A DNA stretch of 64,000 nt from positions 57,095 to 121,094 of the forward strand of contig NZ_LZJZ01000130.1 in assembly GCF_001667585.1 (NCBI RefSeq), written 5' to 3'. Each line of letters opens with the position of its first letter. Position 1 is the stretch's first letter. The notes below the pieces were generated by a model. That model saw only the letters and a program-made list of their open reading frames with translations. It ran no database searches and was not told the origin of the DNA. The position numbers and the translations under genes were made by a program. Positions 35,008-43,822 of the stretch are shown piece after piece. This DNA comes from Mycobacterium sp. E2733 (lineage in GTDB: Bacteria > Actinomycetota > Actinomycetes > Mycobacteriales > Mycobacteriaceae).

Positions 35008-36029
35008 CGACCGTCCTGGCCATCGAAACCTCCTGTGACGAAACGGGAGTCGGCATCGCGCGGCTCGATGATGACGGCACCGTGACGCTGTTGGCGGACG
35101 AGGTGGCGTCCAGCGTCGACGAACATGTCCGCTTCGGCGGCGTGGTCCCCGAGATCGCGTCGCGGGCGCACCTGGAGGCGCTCGGTCCCACCATGCGGCG
35201 GGCGCTCGCGGCAGCCGGCCTGCGGCAGCCCGACATCGTGGCCGCCACCATCGGGCCCGGCCTGGCCGGCGCCCTGCTGGTGGGAGTGGCAGCGGCCAAG
35301 GCGTATTCGGCCGCGTGGGGCGTGCCGTTCTACGCCGTAAACCACCTGGGCGGGCACCTGGCCGCCGACGTCTACGAGCATGGGCCGCTGCCGGAGTGCG
35401 TGGCGCTGCTGGTGTCCGGCGGCCACACCCACCTGTTGCACGTGCGGTCCCTCGGCGAACCGATCGTCGAGTTGGGCAGCACCGTCGACGACGCCGCCGG
35501 CGAGGCCTACGACAAGGTGGCCCGGCTGCTGGGGCTGGGCTATCCGGGCGGCAAGGTGCTCGACGACCTGGCCCGTGCCGGTGATCGGAACGCCGTCAAC
35601 TTCCCGCGCGGGATGACGGGACCGCGTGACGACCCGTACGCCTTCAGCTTCTCCGGGCTCAAAACGGCCGTGGCGCGCTATCTGGAGAGTCACCCGGACG
35701 CGGTGAACGCCGATGTCGCCGCCGGATTCCAAGAGGCCGTCGCCGACGTGCTGACCATGAAGGCGGTGCGCGCGGCGACCGGGCTCGGCGTCTCGACGCT
35801 GCTGATCGCCGGGGGAGTGGCGGCCAATTCGCGGCTGCGGGAGCTGGCCGAGCAGCGGTGCGCGTCGGCCGGGTTGGCGCTGCGGATCCCCAAGCCCCGG
35901 CTCTGCACCGACAACGGGGCGATGATCGCTTCCTTCGCCGCGCACCTGGTGGCCGCCGGGGCGCCGCAGTCACCGTTGGATGCCCCCACCGATCCGGGGC
36001 TTCCGGTGGTAAAAGCACAGGTCAGGTGA
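35004..36029 (+). CDS. tsaD: tRNA N6-adenosine threonylcarbamoyltransferase TsaD
   Basis: The catalytic subunit that transfers threonylcarbamoyl from TC-AMP to A37 of tRNA. 341 residues of ASKHA fold, starting TTVLAIETSCDETGVG; the metal-binding His pair is in NHLGGHLAAD, and SGGHTHL and GGVAANSRLR bind nucleotide. It ends the alr-hydrolase-tsaE-tsaB-rimI-tsaD chain, every junction of which overlaps. Length matches M. tuberculosis Gcp (344). Confidence 0.96.
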   Translation: MTTVLAIETSCDETGVGIARLDDDGTVTLLADEVASSVDEHVRFGGVVPEIASRAHLEALGPTMRRALAAAGLRQPDIVAATIGPGLAGALLVGVAAAKAYSAAWGVPFYAVNHLGGHLAADVYEHGPLPECVALLVSGGHTHLLHVRSLGEPIVELGSTVDDAAGEAYDKVARLLGLGYPGGKVLDDLARAGDRNAVNFPRGMTGPRDDPYAFSFSGLKTAVARYLESHPDAVNADVAAGFQEAVADVLTMKAVRAATGLGVSTLLIAGGVAANSRLRELAEQRCASAGLALRIPKPRLCTDNGAMIASFAAHLVAAGAPQSPLDAPTDPGLPVVKAQVR

Positions 36030-36069
36030 TCGCCCGTAGCGAACATCGCGGACGCACGGGGGCGCCCTT

Positions 36070-36101
36070 GAGTGCTAGCACTCTCGTGTATAGAGTGCTA
36101 G
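36070..36101 (+). promoter_or_regulatory. CIRCE (HrcA operator) over the groES promoter
   Basis: CTAGCACTC (36075-36083), 9 nt, and GAGTGCTAG (36093-36101) form a perfect CIRCE element. A third half-site GAGTGCTAG at 36070-36078 overlaps the left arm, making the 14-bp palindrome GAGTGCTAGCACTC. TATAGA at 36089-36094 is a plausible -10 within the spacer, so HrcA bound here would block polymerase. Confidence 0.93.
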
Positions 36102-36229
36102 GTGGCAATCGGCCAAACCCTGTGCCGGCACCCGCGACGACGGCGCTCGGGCTCGGACGACTGCCGAATCCCTTGATAATTCCGGGGCACCAGCCCCGGA
36201 CCCGATCTAACTAGTGGAGGGCTCCAATC

Positions 36230-36532
36230 GTGGCGAAGGTGAACATCAAGCCACTCGAGGACAAGATTCTCGTGCAGGCCAACGAGGCCGAGACCACGAC
36301 CGCGTCCGGTCTGGTCATTCCTGACACCGCCAAGGAGAAGCCGCAGGAAGGCACCGTCGTCGCAGTCGGTCCCGGCCGCTGGGACGAGGACGGCGAGAAG
36401 CGGATCCCGCTCGACGTCTCGGAAGGCGACACCGTCATCTACAGCAAGTACGGCGGCACCGAGATCAAGTACAACGGCGAGGAGTACCTGATCCTGTCGG
36501 CGCGCGACGTGCTGGCCGTCGTATCGAAGTAA
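36230..36532 (+). CDS. groES: Co-chaperonin GroES (Cpn10)
   Basis: A 100-residue co-chaperonin forming the heptameric lid on GroEL. The mobile loop (NEAETTTASGLVIPDTAKE) and roof segment are intact. GGAGGG lies 9 nt before the GTG start (AKVNIKPLEDKIL). It is controlled by the CIRCE element about 130 bp upstream. Between it and groEL1 lie a large stem-loop and a tandem repeat. Confidence 0.98.
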   Translation: MAKVNIKPLEDKILVQANEAETTTASGLVIPDTAKEKPQEGTVVAVGPGRWDEDGEKRIPLDVSEGDTVIYSKYGGTEIKYNGEEYLILSARDVLAVVSK

Positions 36533-36542
36533 GCACCGTGTT

Positions 36543-36589
36543 CCGCCCCGGCGATCCCCGCGCATGGCCGCGGGTGATTTCCGGGGCGG
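36543..36589 (+). promoter_or_regulatory. Extended stem-loop between groES and groEL1
   Basis: CCGCCCCGG (36543-36551) pairs exactly with CCGGGGCGG (36581-36589), and inside it CCCGCG (36557-36562) pairs with CGCGGG (36569-36574). No U-tract follows, so it may be a partial terminator or the RNA processing site that separates groES from groEL1 transcripts. Confidence 0.6.
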
Positions 36590-36596
36590 CATGCGT

Positions 36597-36708
36597 TAGC
36601 GGGTAGTGGCGTTCGCAAGCGCGGCGAAGCCGGGCGAAGCGGGTCGCCACCATAGCGGGTAGTGGCGTTCGCAAGCGCGGCGAAGCCGGGCGAAGCGGGT
36701 CGCCACCA
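36597..36708 (+). repeat. Two perfect tandem copies of a 56-bp unit (MIRU/VNTR-like)
   Basis: The unit beginning TAGCGGGTAGTGGCGTTCGC occupies 36597-36652 and is repeated exactly at 36653-36708, ending 17 bp before the groEL1 ATG. GTGGCG near its start pairs with CGCCAC near its end, so each unit can fold. Size and intergenic site are like mycobacterial MIRU-VNTR loci, which vary in copy number between strains. Confidence 0.9.
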
Positions 36709-36725
36709 TTCAAACAAGGAGCCTG

Positions 36726-38345
<1,620 letters not shown>

Positions 38346-38361
38346 GTGAGCTGAACGAGAT

Positions 38362-38391
38362 ACCCCCGGCCCCGAGAGCCGGGGGTGTTTT
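38362..38391 (+). terminator. Rho-independent terminator of groES-groEL1
   Basis: ACCCCCGGC (38362-38370), a 7-nt loop, GCCGGGGGT (38378-38386), then GTTTT: a perfect 9-bp GC stem and U-tract 16 nt after the groEL1 stop. Confidence 0.92.
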
Positions 38392-38544
38392 CGTCTGCGG
38401 TCAACGCGAGGTAAGCCACACGACGATTTCCAGAGTTGAACTGTTAACGACTCAGTTTATCGGGGAACCTGGTGAACAGACTTATTACACATCGGTCCAG
38501 GAGATCGAAACCCCGATGCGCGTTTTCCGATCGGCGCAAGCTAG

Positions 38545-38833
38545 TCATCTCCGAGCTATGAGGTACTCGACGTGAGCCGTACGGCGGGAGCCGTTGTATA
38601 TCCGAGCGTCACCTTCGATGGCGTACCGCTTGCCGTTCCACTCCACGGCGCTCTGTGCGCCGAGCAGACCGGAGTACCCACCAACCGAAGGCGATACTTC
38701 GAAGTTGTGCTCGGTCGTCCTCCGAGGACGACAGCGGTTGCACAACAGCACGGCAGACGACTCCGATCGTGCCGGGGGTTGTGATCTTGTTGCCGTCCGA
38801 GTCGGTCTTGGTGACCTCCGCGAAGACCGTCAC
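38545..38833 (-). pseudogene. Frameshifted phage head-tail connector-like gene
   Basis: Two overlapping minus-strand frames make one protein if joined near 38715. The first, from GTG 38833 behind AAAGGGG, reads TVFAEVTKTDSDGNKITTPG and QPLSSSEDDR; the second continues TTEHNFEVSPSVGGYSG, WNGKRYAIEGDARIYNGS and TAHVEYLIARR to a stop at 38545. The joined product of about 95 residues resembles small head-to-tail stopper or adaptor proteins of mycobacteriophages as I recall them. The single frameshift and the absence of neighbouring structural genes indicate decay. GC content is visibly lower than in core genes. Confidence 0.6.
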
Positions 38834-38862
38834 CTGATCAGTTCCCCTTTGCAGGACACTTC

Positions 38863-39090
38863 ATGCCAGCTAATGCACCTCTTGTGCCTGTCGGCCTGAG
38901 CTGTGACGATGCGCTTATGCGATACGGCCATGACCAGGACGACAACGAAGAAGATCGCGTGGTCAGCTACGAAGAGCTCGAAGAGAGCGGCATCACCTGC
39001 ATCGGCCATCTGGTCCCGCCGTACGTCTACATACCTCCGTCAGATGTACCGGCTAGCAAGTGGATAGCGGAGGTACCGGTTACGGAGTGA
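38863..39090 (+). CDS. Possible small acidic protein in the phage-like segment
   Basis: A 75-codon frame with many acidic residues (HDQDDNEEDRVVSYEELEE) and an aromatic/Pro C-terminus (HLVPPYVYIPPSDVPASKW). An AGGA lies about 9 nt before ATG 38863; ATG 38917 is an alternative. No family recognised. Its composition is protein-like, but the surrounding segment is decayed, so expression is uncertain. Confidence 0.4.
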   Translation: MPANAPLVPVGLSCDDALMRYGHDQDDNEEDRVVSYEELEESGITCIGHLVPPYVYIPPSDVPASKWIAEVPVTE

Positions 39091-39226
39091 GCAGCTTGTC
39101 ACTCGGCAGCGACACCGCTTTTGCGGCAGTTGGGTAAGTCGCGATGTGGTTCCTCCGCGCCTTTATTGACGCTGTGGTTAACTGTCACCGACCTATGGGT
39201 AGCGCAGCTAAATAGAGGGGTTTTTG

Positions 39227-39898
39227 ATGACGCAGCCAAGAGCGGGTTGGTATCCCGATCCATCTGATCCGAGCCGCCAGCGGTACTTCGACGGCAATGC
39301 GTGGACCGAGAACTACGCGCCCTTTCCCGCACCGCCATCCGGCGTTGTCCAGGTCCCCGAGAAGAAGTCCAACAGGGCCAAGTGGCTCGTACCCGCTGTG
39401 ACCGTAGCGGTGCTCCTGATCGCCTTCGCTAGCACCAACGGCCACGACAAGCAGTCTGCGAACACCGCCGCGTCGGTCCCCTCAGCGGCCAACTCCACCG
39501 CCCCGGCGAAGCCCGCTGGGGATGCCGGGGCTCCCGCTGGATCCGCGGTGCGGGACGGCAAGTTCGAGTTCCAGGTGCTGGGTGCCCCCGAGCGGTCAGC
39601 TACCAAGGAGGGTTACCCCCCGCAGCACGCCAAGGGTGAGTTCTTCACCGTCAACATCCGCGTGACCAACATCGGCGACCGGGCGCAGAACTTCTCGGCG
39701 TCCAACCAGAAGCTGATCGTCAACGGCAAGAAGTACGACGCGACGACCTCGCTCAGCGACAACACCTGGATGTCCGACATCAACCCCGGCCTCGGGCTCG
39801 AGGGCACCGTGACGTTCGACATCCCACAGGGCGCGGTGCCGGAAGCGATCGAGTTCCACGACTCGATGTTCTCGGGGGGCGCTCGCGTAGCCCTCTAG
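39227..39898 (+). CDS. DUF2510-transmembrane-DUF4352 protein
   Basis: A 223-residue protein. Residues 6-30 form a DUF2510 domain (AGWYPDPSDPSRQRYFDGNAWT), 45-62 a transmembrane helix, 65-100 a Ser/Ala/Pro linker, and 105-223 a beta-sandwich of the DUF4352 (Telokin-like) type (GEFFTVNIRVTNIGDRAQNF; PGLGLEGTVTFDIP). Such proteins are exposed on the outer face of the membrane; they occur in actinobacterial genomes and in some phages and prophages. AGAGGGG precedes the ATG. It is the only intact gene of the segment between the two groEL1 3' ends. Confidence 0.82.
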   Translation: MTQPRAGWYPDPSDPSRQRYFDGNAWTENYAPFPAPPSGVVQVPEKKSNRAKWLVPAVTVAVLLIAFASTNGHDKQSANTAASVPSAANSTAPAKPAGDAGAPAGSAVRDGKFEFQVLGAPERSATKEGYPPQHAKGEFFTVNIRVTNIGDRAQNFSASNQKLIVNGKKYDATTSLSDNTWMSDINPGLGLEGTVTFDIPQGAVPEAIEFHDSMFSGGARVAL

Positions 39899-39967
39899 CG
39901 CCATAGATGTTGGATGGCGGAGGAGGCCCGGTGGTTGAACCGGGCCCCCTCGGCGTTGTTACGCCAG

Positions 39968-40058
39968 GAGGACGACCAGGGACACGGGCACGGGCATCAC
40001 CACCATCACTGAGCGAGCAACACAAAACACCTCCGGCCTGATGGTCGGGGGTGTTTTC
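39968..40058 (+). repeat. Second, divergent copy of the groEL1 3' end and its terminator
   Basis: Codons at 39971-40012 read DDQGHGHGHHHH-stop, against DDHGHGHHHHH-stop at the end of groEL1. The following GAGC segment, a 9-bp hairpin (40029-40037 with 40044-40052, two G-U pairs) and TGTTTTCG correspond to the groEL1 terminator. The two copies lie about 1.66 kb apart in direct orientation and bracket the phage-like genes, as the ends of an integrated element would. Confidence 0.75.
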
Positions 40059-40228
40059 GCACGGGCGGCGTTGCGTCAGTTTTCATCCATGACGCGCCGC
40101 GTGAGTTCGTGGGGTGGTCGTACCACTTCTCGATGGGTGTTGATTCCTCGGATTCGGTTTGTTGGGATCGGTAGCGAGGTGGGGCTTGTGCACTGGTTGC
40201 CACGAAGGCACCAGAAAGGACGGCCATC

Positions 40229-40558
40229 ATGCTGCTTGCCCACATGACGAAGCGACTCACCGCTGCCGCACTGCTGGCGGGGGGTACCGCGCTAACCGGG
40301 TGGGGTGTGGGCATCGCTCACGCGGACACGATGGAACCGCACCGCTGGTGCCCGGGCAACCCGAAGCAGATGCCCTACGTCGTGAACCAGTACATCGACT
40401 GGGACTGGAATGTCTGCCACACGTGGTACCCGACCCAATACGGGATGGGCAACGTCACCATGCAAGGCCGGCCGACCTCAATTTGGGACGGCGACAACCC
40501 TCCGATCGAGGCGATCACGATCAGGCATTGCCCGCCGATCAGTTTCATGTGCCCCTAG
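40229..40558 (+). CDS. Small secreted Cys/Trp-rich protein
   Basis: 109 residues with a Sec signal peptide (Lys-Arg start, hydrophobic AAALLAGGTALTGWGVGIAHA, likely cleavage before Asp33). The mature part of about 77 residues is rich in Trp, Pro and Cys (PHRWCPGNPKQMPYV, DWNVCHTWYPTQYG, HCPPISFMCP), with four cysteines that could form two disulfides. It resembles a group of small exported mycobacterial proteins of unknown role. AAAGGACGG precedes the ATG; an in-frame ATG at 40244 is also possible. Confidence 0.78.
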   Translation: MLLAHMTKRLTAAALLAGGTALTGWGVGIAHADTMEPHRWCPGNPKQMPYVVNQYIDWDWNVCHTWYPTQYGMGNVTMQGRPTSIWDGDNPPIEAITIRHCPPISFMCP

Positions 40559-40683
40559 CGAGGTAGTTACTGGCTACCGATGGATCGAACCCCAACGAAC
40601 GTCAGGCTTGACGCGCTGCCGCGCGGTGCAGTGTGATATCTGTCATATGACCACTGGTCACCCCAGGTAGAGAGGCGGAGCGC

Positions 40684-41784
40684 ATGACGACACGAGACAA
40701 GTACACGGAGGTGCCCACGCCGTACTCGTGGGAGGTCCCCAGTGCCGGCGACGCGCGCTTCACATGGGAATACGACGACGGGCGCGCCCGGCTCCTCTCC
40801 CTCTACCAAAAGGGGAAGGACAAGCAGTGGGACGCCCAGTCGCGCATCGACTGGACGCAAGACGTCGACCCGATGAACCCGATCGAACTGCCCGTCGAGT
40901 TCCATCCGCTATTCGGCAGCCCGATGTGGGACGCCGCAGACGAAGCACGTCGCGCCGAGATGCGCCAGCACTTCCAGGCCTGGCAGCTCTCCCAATTCCT
41001 GCACGGCGAGCAGGGGGCGATGGTGTGCGCGGCCAAGATCGTCGAGGTCGTCCCGGACCTGGACGCGAAGTTCTACGCGGCCACCCAGACCATGGACGAG
41101 GCCCGGCACGTCGAGGCCTTCTCGCGGTTCCTGCAGGAGAAGGTCGACGTGGTCTACCCCATCAACAAGCACCTGACCGCCCTGCTGGACGACACCCTGC
41201 GCGATTCCCGCTGGGACATGCCATATCTCGGCATGCAGGTCCTCATCGAAGGACTCGCACTCGCGGCCTTTGGGGTGCTGCGCGACATGGCGGCGCCGGA
41301 CTCGCTCGCGAAGCAGGTGCTGGCCTACGTCATGCAGGACGAGGCCAGGCACGTCGCCTTCGGCCGGATCTCGCTGAAGGACTACTACTCCGCACTGACC
41401 GAGTCCGAGCGCGACGAGCGTGAAGAGTTCGTCGTGGACGCCTGTTACCTGATGCGCGACCGCTTCCGCGGCGAGGAGGTCTTCGAGACCCTCGGCATGG
41501 ACGTCAAAGCGTGTGCCGAGTGGGTCGACACGTCGCCGCTGATGATCCAGTTCCGCTCGCACCTGTTCAGCCGCATCGTGCCGATCGTCAAGGACATCGG
41601 GTTGTGGGGCGACAAGGTCCAGCAGGCCTTCCGGGACATGGGCGTCCTCGACATGGCCGGCTTCAACATCGAGGCGCTGATGAAGGCCGACGAAGATCAG
41701 GCCGAGGCGCTGGACAAGGCGCACGCCGAGATGGCCGCCCGGGCCCTCGAGGTGGACGAGGCGATCGCGGCGGGCGCGAGCTGA
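40684..41784 (+). CDS. Ferritin-like di-iron carboxylate protein
   Basis: A 366-residue helical protein with both halves of a di-iron site: Glu109, Glu139-x-x-His142 (MDEARHVEAF) and Glu189, Glu220-x-x-His223 (QDEARHVAFG). This pattern occurs in ribonucleotide reductase R2-like, fatty-acid desaturase and N-oxygenase proteins. The extended spacing and lack of an obvious radical tyrosine context favour an oxygenase or oxidase, but the substrate is unknown. GAGAGGCGGAG precedes the ATG. It lies in the accessory block after the phage-like segment. Confidence 0.85.
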   Translation: MTTRDKYTEVPTPYSWEVPSAGDARFTWEYDDGRARLLSLYQKGKDKQWDAQSRIDWTQDVDPMNPIELPVEFHPLFGSPMWDAADEARRAEMRQHFQAWQLSQFLHGEQGAMVCAAKIVEVVPDLDAKFYAATQTMDEARHVEAFSRFLQEKVDVVYPINKHLTALLDDTLRDSRWDMPYLGMQVLIEGLALAAFGVLRDMAAPDSLAKQVLAYVMQDEARHVAFGRISLKDYYSALTESERDEREEFVVDACYLMRDRFRGEEVFETLGMDVKACAEWVDTSPLMIQFRSHLFSRIVPIVKDIGLWGDKVQQAFRDMGVLDMAGFNIEALMKADEDQAEALDKAHAEMAARALEVDEAIAAGAS

Positions 41785-41815
41785 CTCGACGTCCGGTCTG
41801 GGGGGTGGGGCGGCG

Positions 41816-42217
41816 TCACAGCCCCGCGATGACGATGCCCACGCCGACCACGATCGCCAGCCCGAGTGACACCAACAGAAAGCTGACGGTCCGCTCTTTT
41901 GCCACCGAGGCCTCGTGGTCGGCCGCCGCGATGGGTGCGAGTCGGCGGCCGGCGCCCCAAGCCGCCGCCAGCAGCGTCGCCAACCAGTTCGCGTAGCCGG
42001 CGTACACGATCAGTCCGACCGCTGTAACTCCCCACGCGTTGGGCAGGTGGAGGTGGGGCCAGAGCAGGCCGAGCAGCACCAGGAACATGCCGTTCAAAAC
42101 GGCCTCGAGGTGGCTCGACAGCGCCATCCGCGGGTTCTTCAGCGCCGGGACGGCGAATCCGGTGAGCAGGCCGATCAGGAACAGGACCAACCCGAGGGTG
42201 AACAGTACCGTCTGCAT
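41816..42217 (-). CDS. Hydroxylaminobenzene mutase (HabA/HabB)-like membrane protein
   Basis: A 133-residue protein with four transmembrane helices (about 3-24, 40-54, 62-90, 110-132). KNPRMALSSHLEAVLNGMFLVLLGLLWPHL and YANWLATLLAAAWGAG are hallmarks of the HabB family, which rearranges hydroxylaminobenzene to aminophenol in nitroarene degradation. Most genomic members have unknown roles. It converges on the di-iron gene with a 31-bp gap. Confidence 0.82.
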   Translation of the reverse strand: MQTVLFTLGLVLFLIGLLTGFAVPALKNPRMALSSHLEAVLNGMFLVLLGLLWPHLHLPNAWGVTAVGLIVYAGYANWLATLLAAAWGAGRRLAPIAAADHEASVAKERTVSFLLVSLGLAIVVGVGIVIAGL

Positions 42218-42345
42218 GTCAGAAGGTTAGGGTGCGCGCGCCCGCCGGCGATCGAGTTTGTTCGTCGGGACATAAACCGCTGCGGGCGTTCTCGTCGTCG
42301 CAGAGTTTTATGTGTCGTGGCGGCCCCGTCCGCGACGACGGCGCG

Positions 42346-43077
42346 TCAGCGGGTGCCGGGCGGAAGGCTCGGCGGCGTGGTCACCGTCGTGGTCGGAGCG
42401 GACGTGTACGCCGGGCTGCTGGTGACGGTGACGGTGCTGGTGCTGGTGGACGGCGGCGGCACTTCGGTCGTCGTCGTGATCGTCGTGACGCTGGTCGTCG
42501 TCGACGTGGACGAGGTCGTCGTCGCGGCCGCCGCGGCCAGCACACCGCACGCCACCCGCTTGCCCGACTCACCGGTCGAAGGCCCGCTCAGGTTGTCCGC
42601 CGTCTGGTGGACGATCAGCGCGGTGCCCGAGCTGCTCCTCAGGTCCGAGGCGTTGAACAGGTTGGTGGTGGTGACGAGTTTCGCCGAGCCGTCGTTGCGT
42701 ACCTGCAGTGCGGTCAGGTCGCCGCTGGCCGGAAATCCCGTGTGATTCGGCGCCTGGTAGACGCTGCCGGCGGAATTGAAGTCCCCGTCGCATTTGCCGA
42801 CCGAGTGGATCTGCAACCCGTGGAAACCCGGGCTCAGGACCTGGTTGGGTCCGGCCTCAACGGTCACGGTTGCGTACCCGTTCGCGAAATCGATGGTGGC
42901 GGTGCCGACCTGGTTACCGTCGGTGCTCTTCAACTGCGTGGTCATCCGCTCCGTGCCCGGGGGCGCGCTGGATGACGTCGACGTGGTGGATTGGCCACCC
43001 TGTTGGTTTGCGCATGCTGCCAACGGTGCGATGGCAGCCGCAAGCGCCGCGGCCGCGAAGGATACGCCCTTTTTCAT
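42346..43077 (-). CDS. SodC-like lipoprotein with degenerate metal site
   Basis: A 243-residue lipoprotein (lipobox LAAC, Cys22) with a Cu/Zn superoxide dismutase beta-barrel: GFHGLQIHSVGKC, PNHTGFPASGDL, GTALIVHQTADN, GKRVACGV. Compared with M. tuberculosis SodC, the first Cu His of GLHIH is Gln89 and the bridging GGHYH became GSVYQ (105-108); His91, His112, Asp120, His157 and the disulfide Cys96/Cys177 remain. Superoxide dismutation is therefore doubtful. A 60-residue Thr/Ser/Pro tail follows residue 182. It lies 72 bp downstream of whiB3 on the same strand. Confidence 0.85.
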   Translation of the reverse strand: MKKGVSFAAAALAAAIAPLAACANQQGGQSTTSTSSSAPPGTERMTTQLKSTDGNQVGTATIDFANGYATVTVEAGPNQVLSPGFHGLQIHSVGKCDGDFNSAGSVYQAPNHTGFPASGDLTALQVRNDGSAKLVTTTNLFNASDLRSSSGTALIVHQTADNLSGPSTGESGKRVACGVLAAAAATTTSSTSTTTSVTTITTTTEVPPPSTSTSTVTVTSSPAYTSAPTTTVTTPPSLPPGTR

Positions 43078-43149
43078 GCGCCGGTCGTACCCGAAATCGG
43101 CGCCGTTGAAACCGGTGCCGCCTGAGCGGCCGGCTCGTCGGGCCGAAAC

Positions 43150-43458
43150 TCAGGCCGAGCGGCGGATGCCGCGCGTGCGGCCGATGTCGCCCTTCAGCAA
43201 CAAGTCGCGCTCCGATTCGGACAAGCCGCCCCAGACCCCATAGGGCTCACCGACTTCGAGCGCGTGGGAACGGCACTCCTGAATTACCGGGCACTGCCGG
43301 CACATCTCTTTGGCACGCTGCTCGCGCTGCATGCGGGCGCGGCCGCGCTCACCGTCGGGATGGAAGAACATCGACGAGTCGACGCCGCGGCACAAGCCTT
43401 GCAGTTGCCAGTTCCAGATGTCGGCGTTGGGTCCAGGTAGCTGCTCCGGCTGTGGCAT
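43150..43458 (-). CDS. whiB3: Redox-sensing iron-sulfur regulator WhiB3
   Basis: A 102-residue WhiB protein, same length as M. tuberculosis WhiB3. The [4Fe-4S] ligands are Cys23, Cys53, Cys56 and Cys62; the GVWGG turn (74-78) contacts sigma A region 4 and the basic tail (RTRGIRR) binds DNA. WhiB3 responds to O2, NO and redox state and controls polyketide lipid synthesis. AGAGGGAAA precedes the ATG. It reads divergently from the Rv3415c-like gene across a 364-bp AT-richer region. Confidence 0.96.
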   Translation of the reverse strand: MPQPEQLPGPNADIWNWQLQGLCRGVDSSMFFHPDGERGRARMQREQRAKEMCRQCPVIQECRSHALEVGEPYGVWGGLSESERDLLLKGDIGRTRGIRRSA

Positions 43459-43822
43459 TGGTGTTTCCCTCTCTGCACGGCACGCCCAGTAAGGTCAGGT
43501 TCGCGAAGCGTCCGAAAAGCGATGTGCAACTGAATTGAAGTGGTGTCACCGATGACTACCCGTCATGCATAGACGTTAGGGCGGGCGGTGAATTTGCGTC
43601 AATAGCCACTTAGCCCGGCAAAGTATGTAATGGTTATAAAAGAATTAACGCCGCGTTCATCTGCTGCCCATTGGCGAAACACGCACCGTGCTACCGGCCG
43701 CTTGGCGGCAACAAGATTTCCCAGCTCACGCGCCGGGGGAGGGTCGTCCGCGATTAATACAGGACCTATTGTGATTAACAGTTCGGTAACGCGAACAGCA
43801 CAAACTGTTTACTGCTATCGCC
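43459..43822. other. Intergenic regulatory region between whiB3 and the Rv3415c-like gene
   Basis: About 360 bp, AT-richer than its surroundings (for example AATGGTTATAAAAGAATTAAC near 43630 and ATTAATACAGG near 43752), with no credible gene. It must hold divergent promoters; none is a clear consensus. The long, AT-rich character fits a multiply regulated whiB3 promoter. Confidence 0.6.

Noticed and set aside
36597..36708. CRISPR array.
   Set aside because: Only two adjoining copies with no spacers between them; it is a simple tandem repeat.
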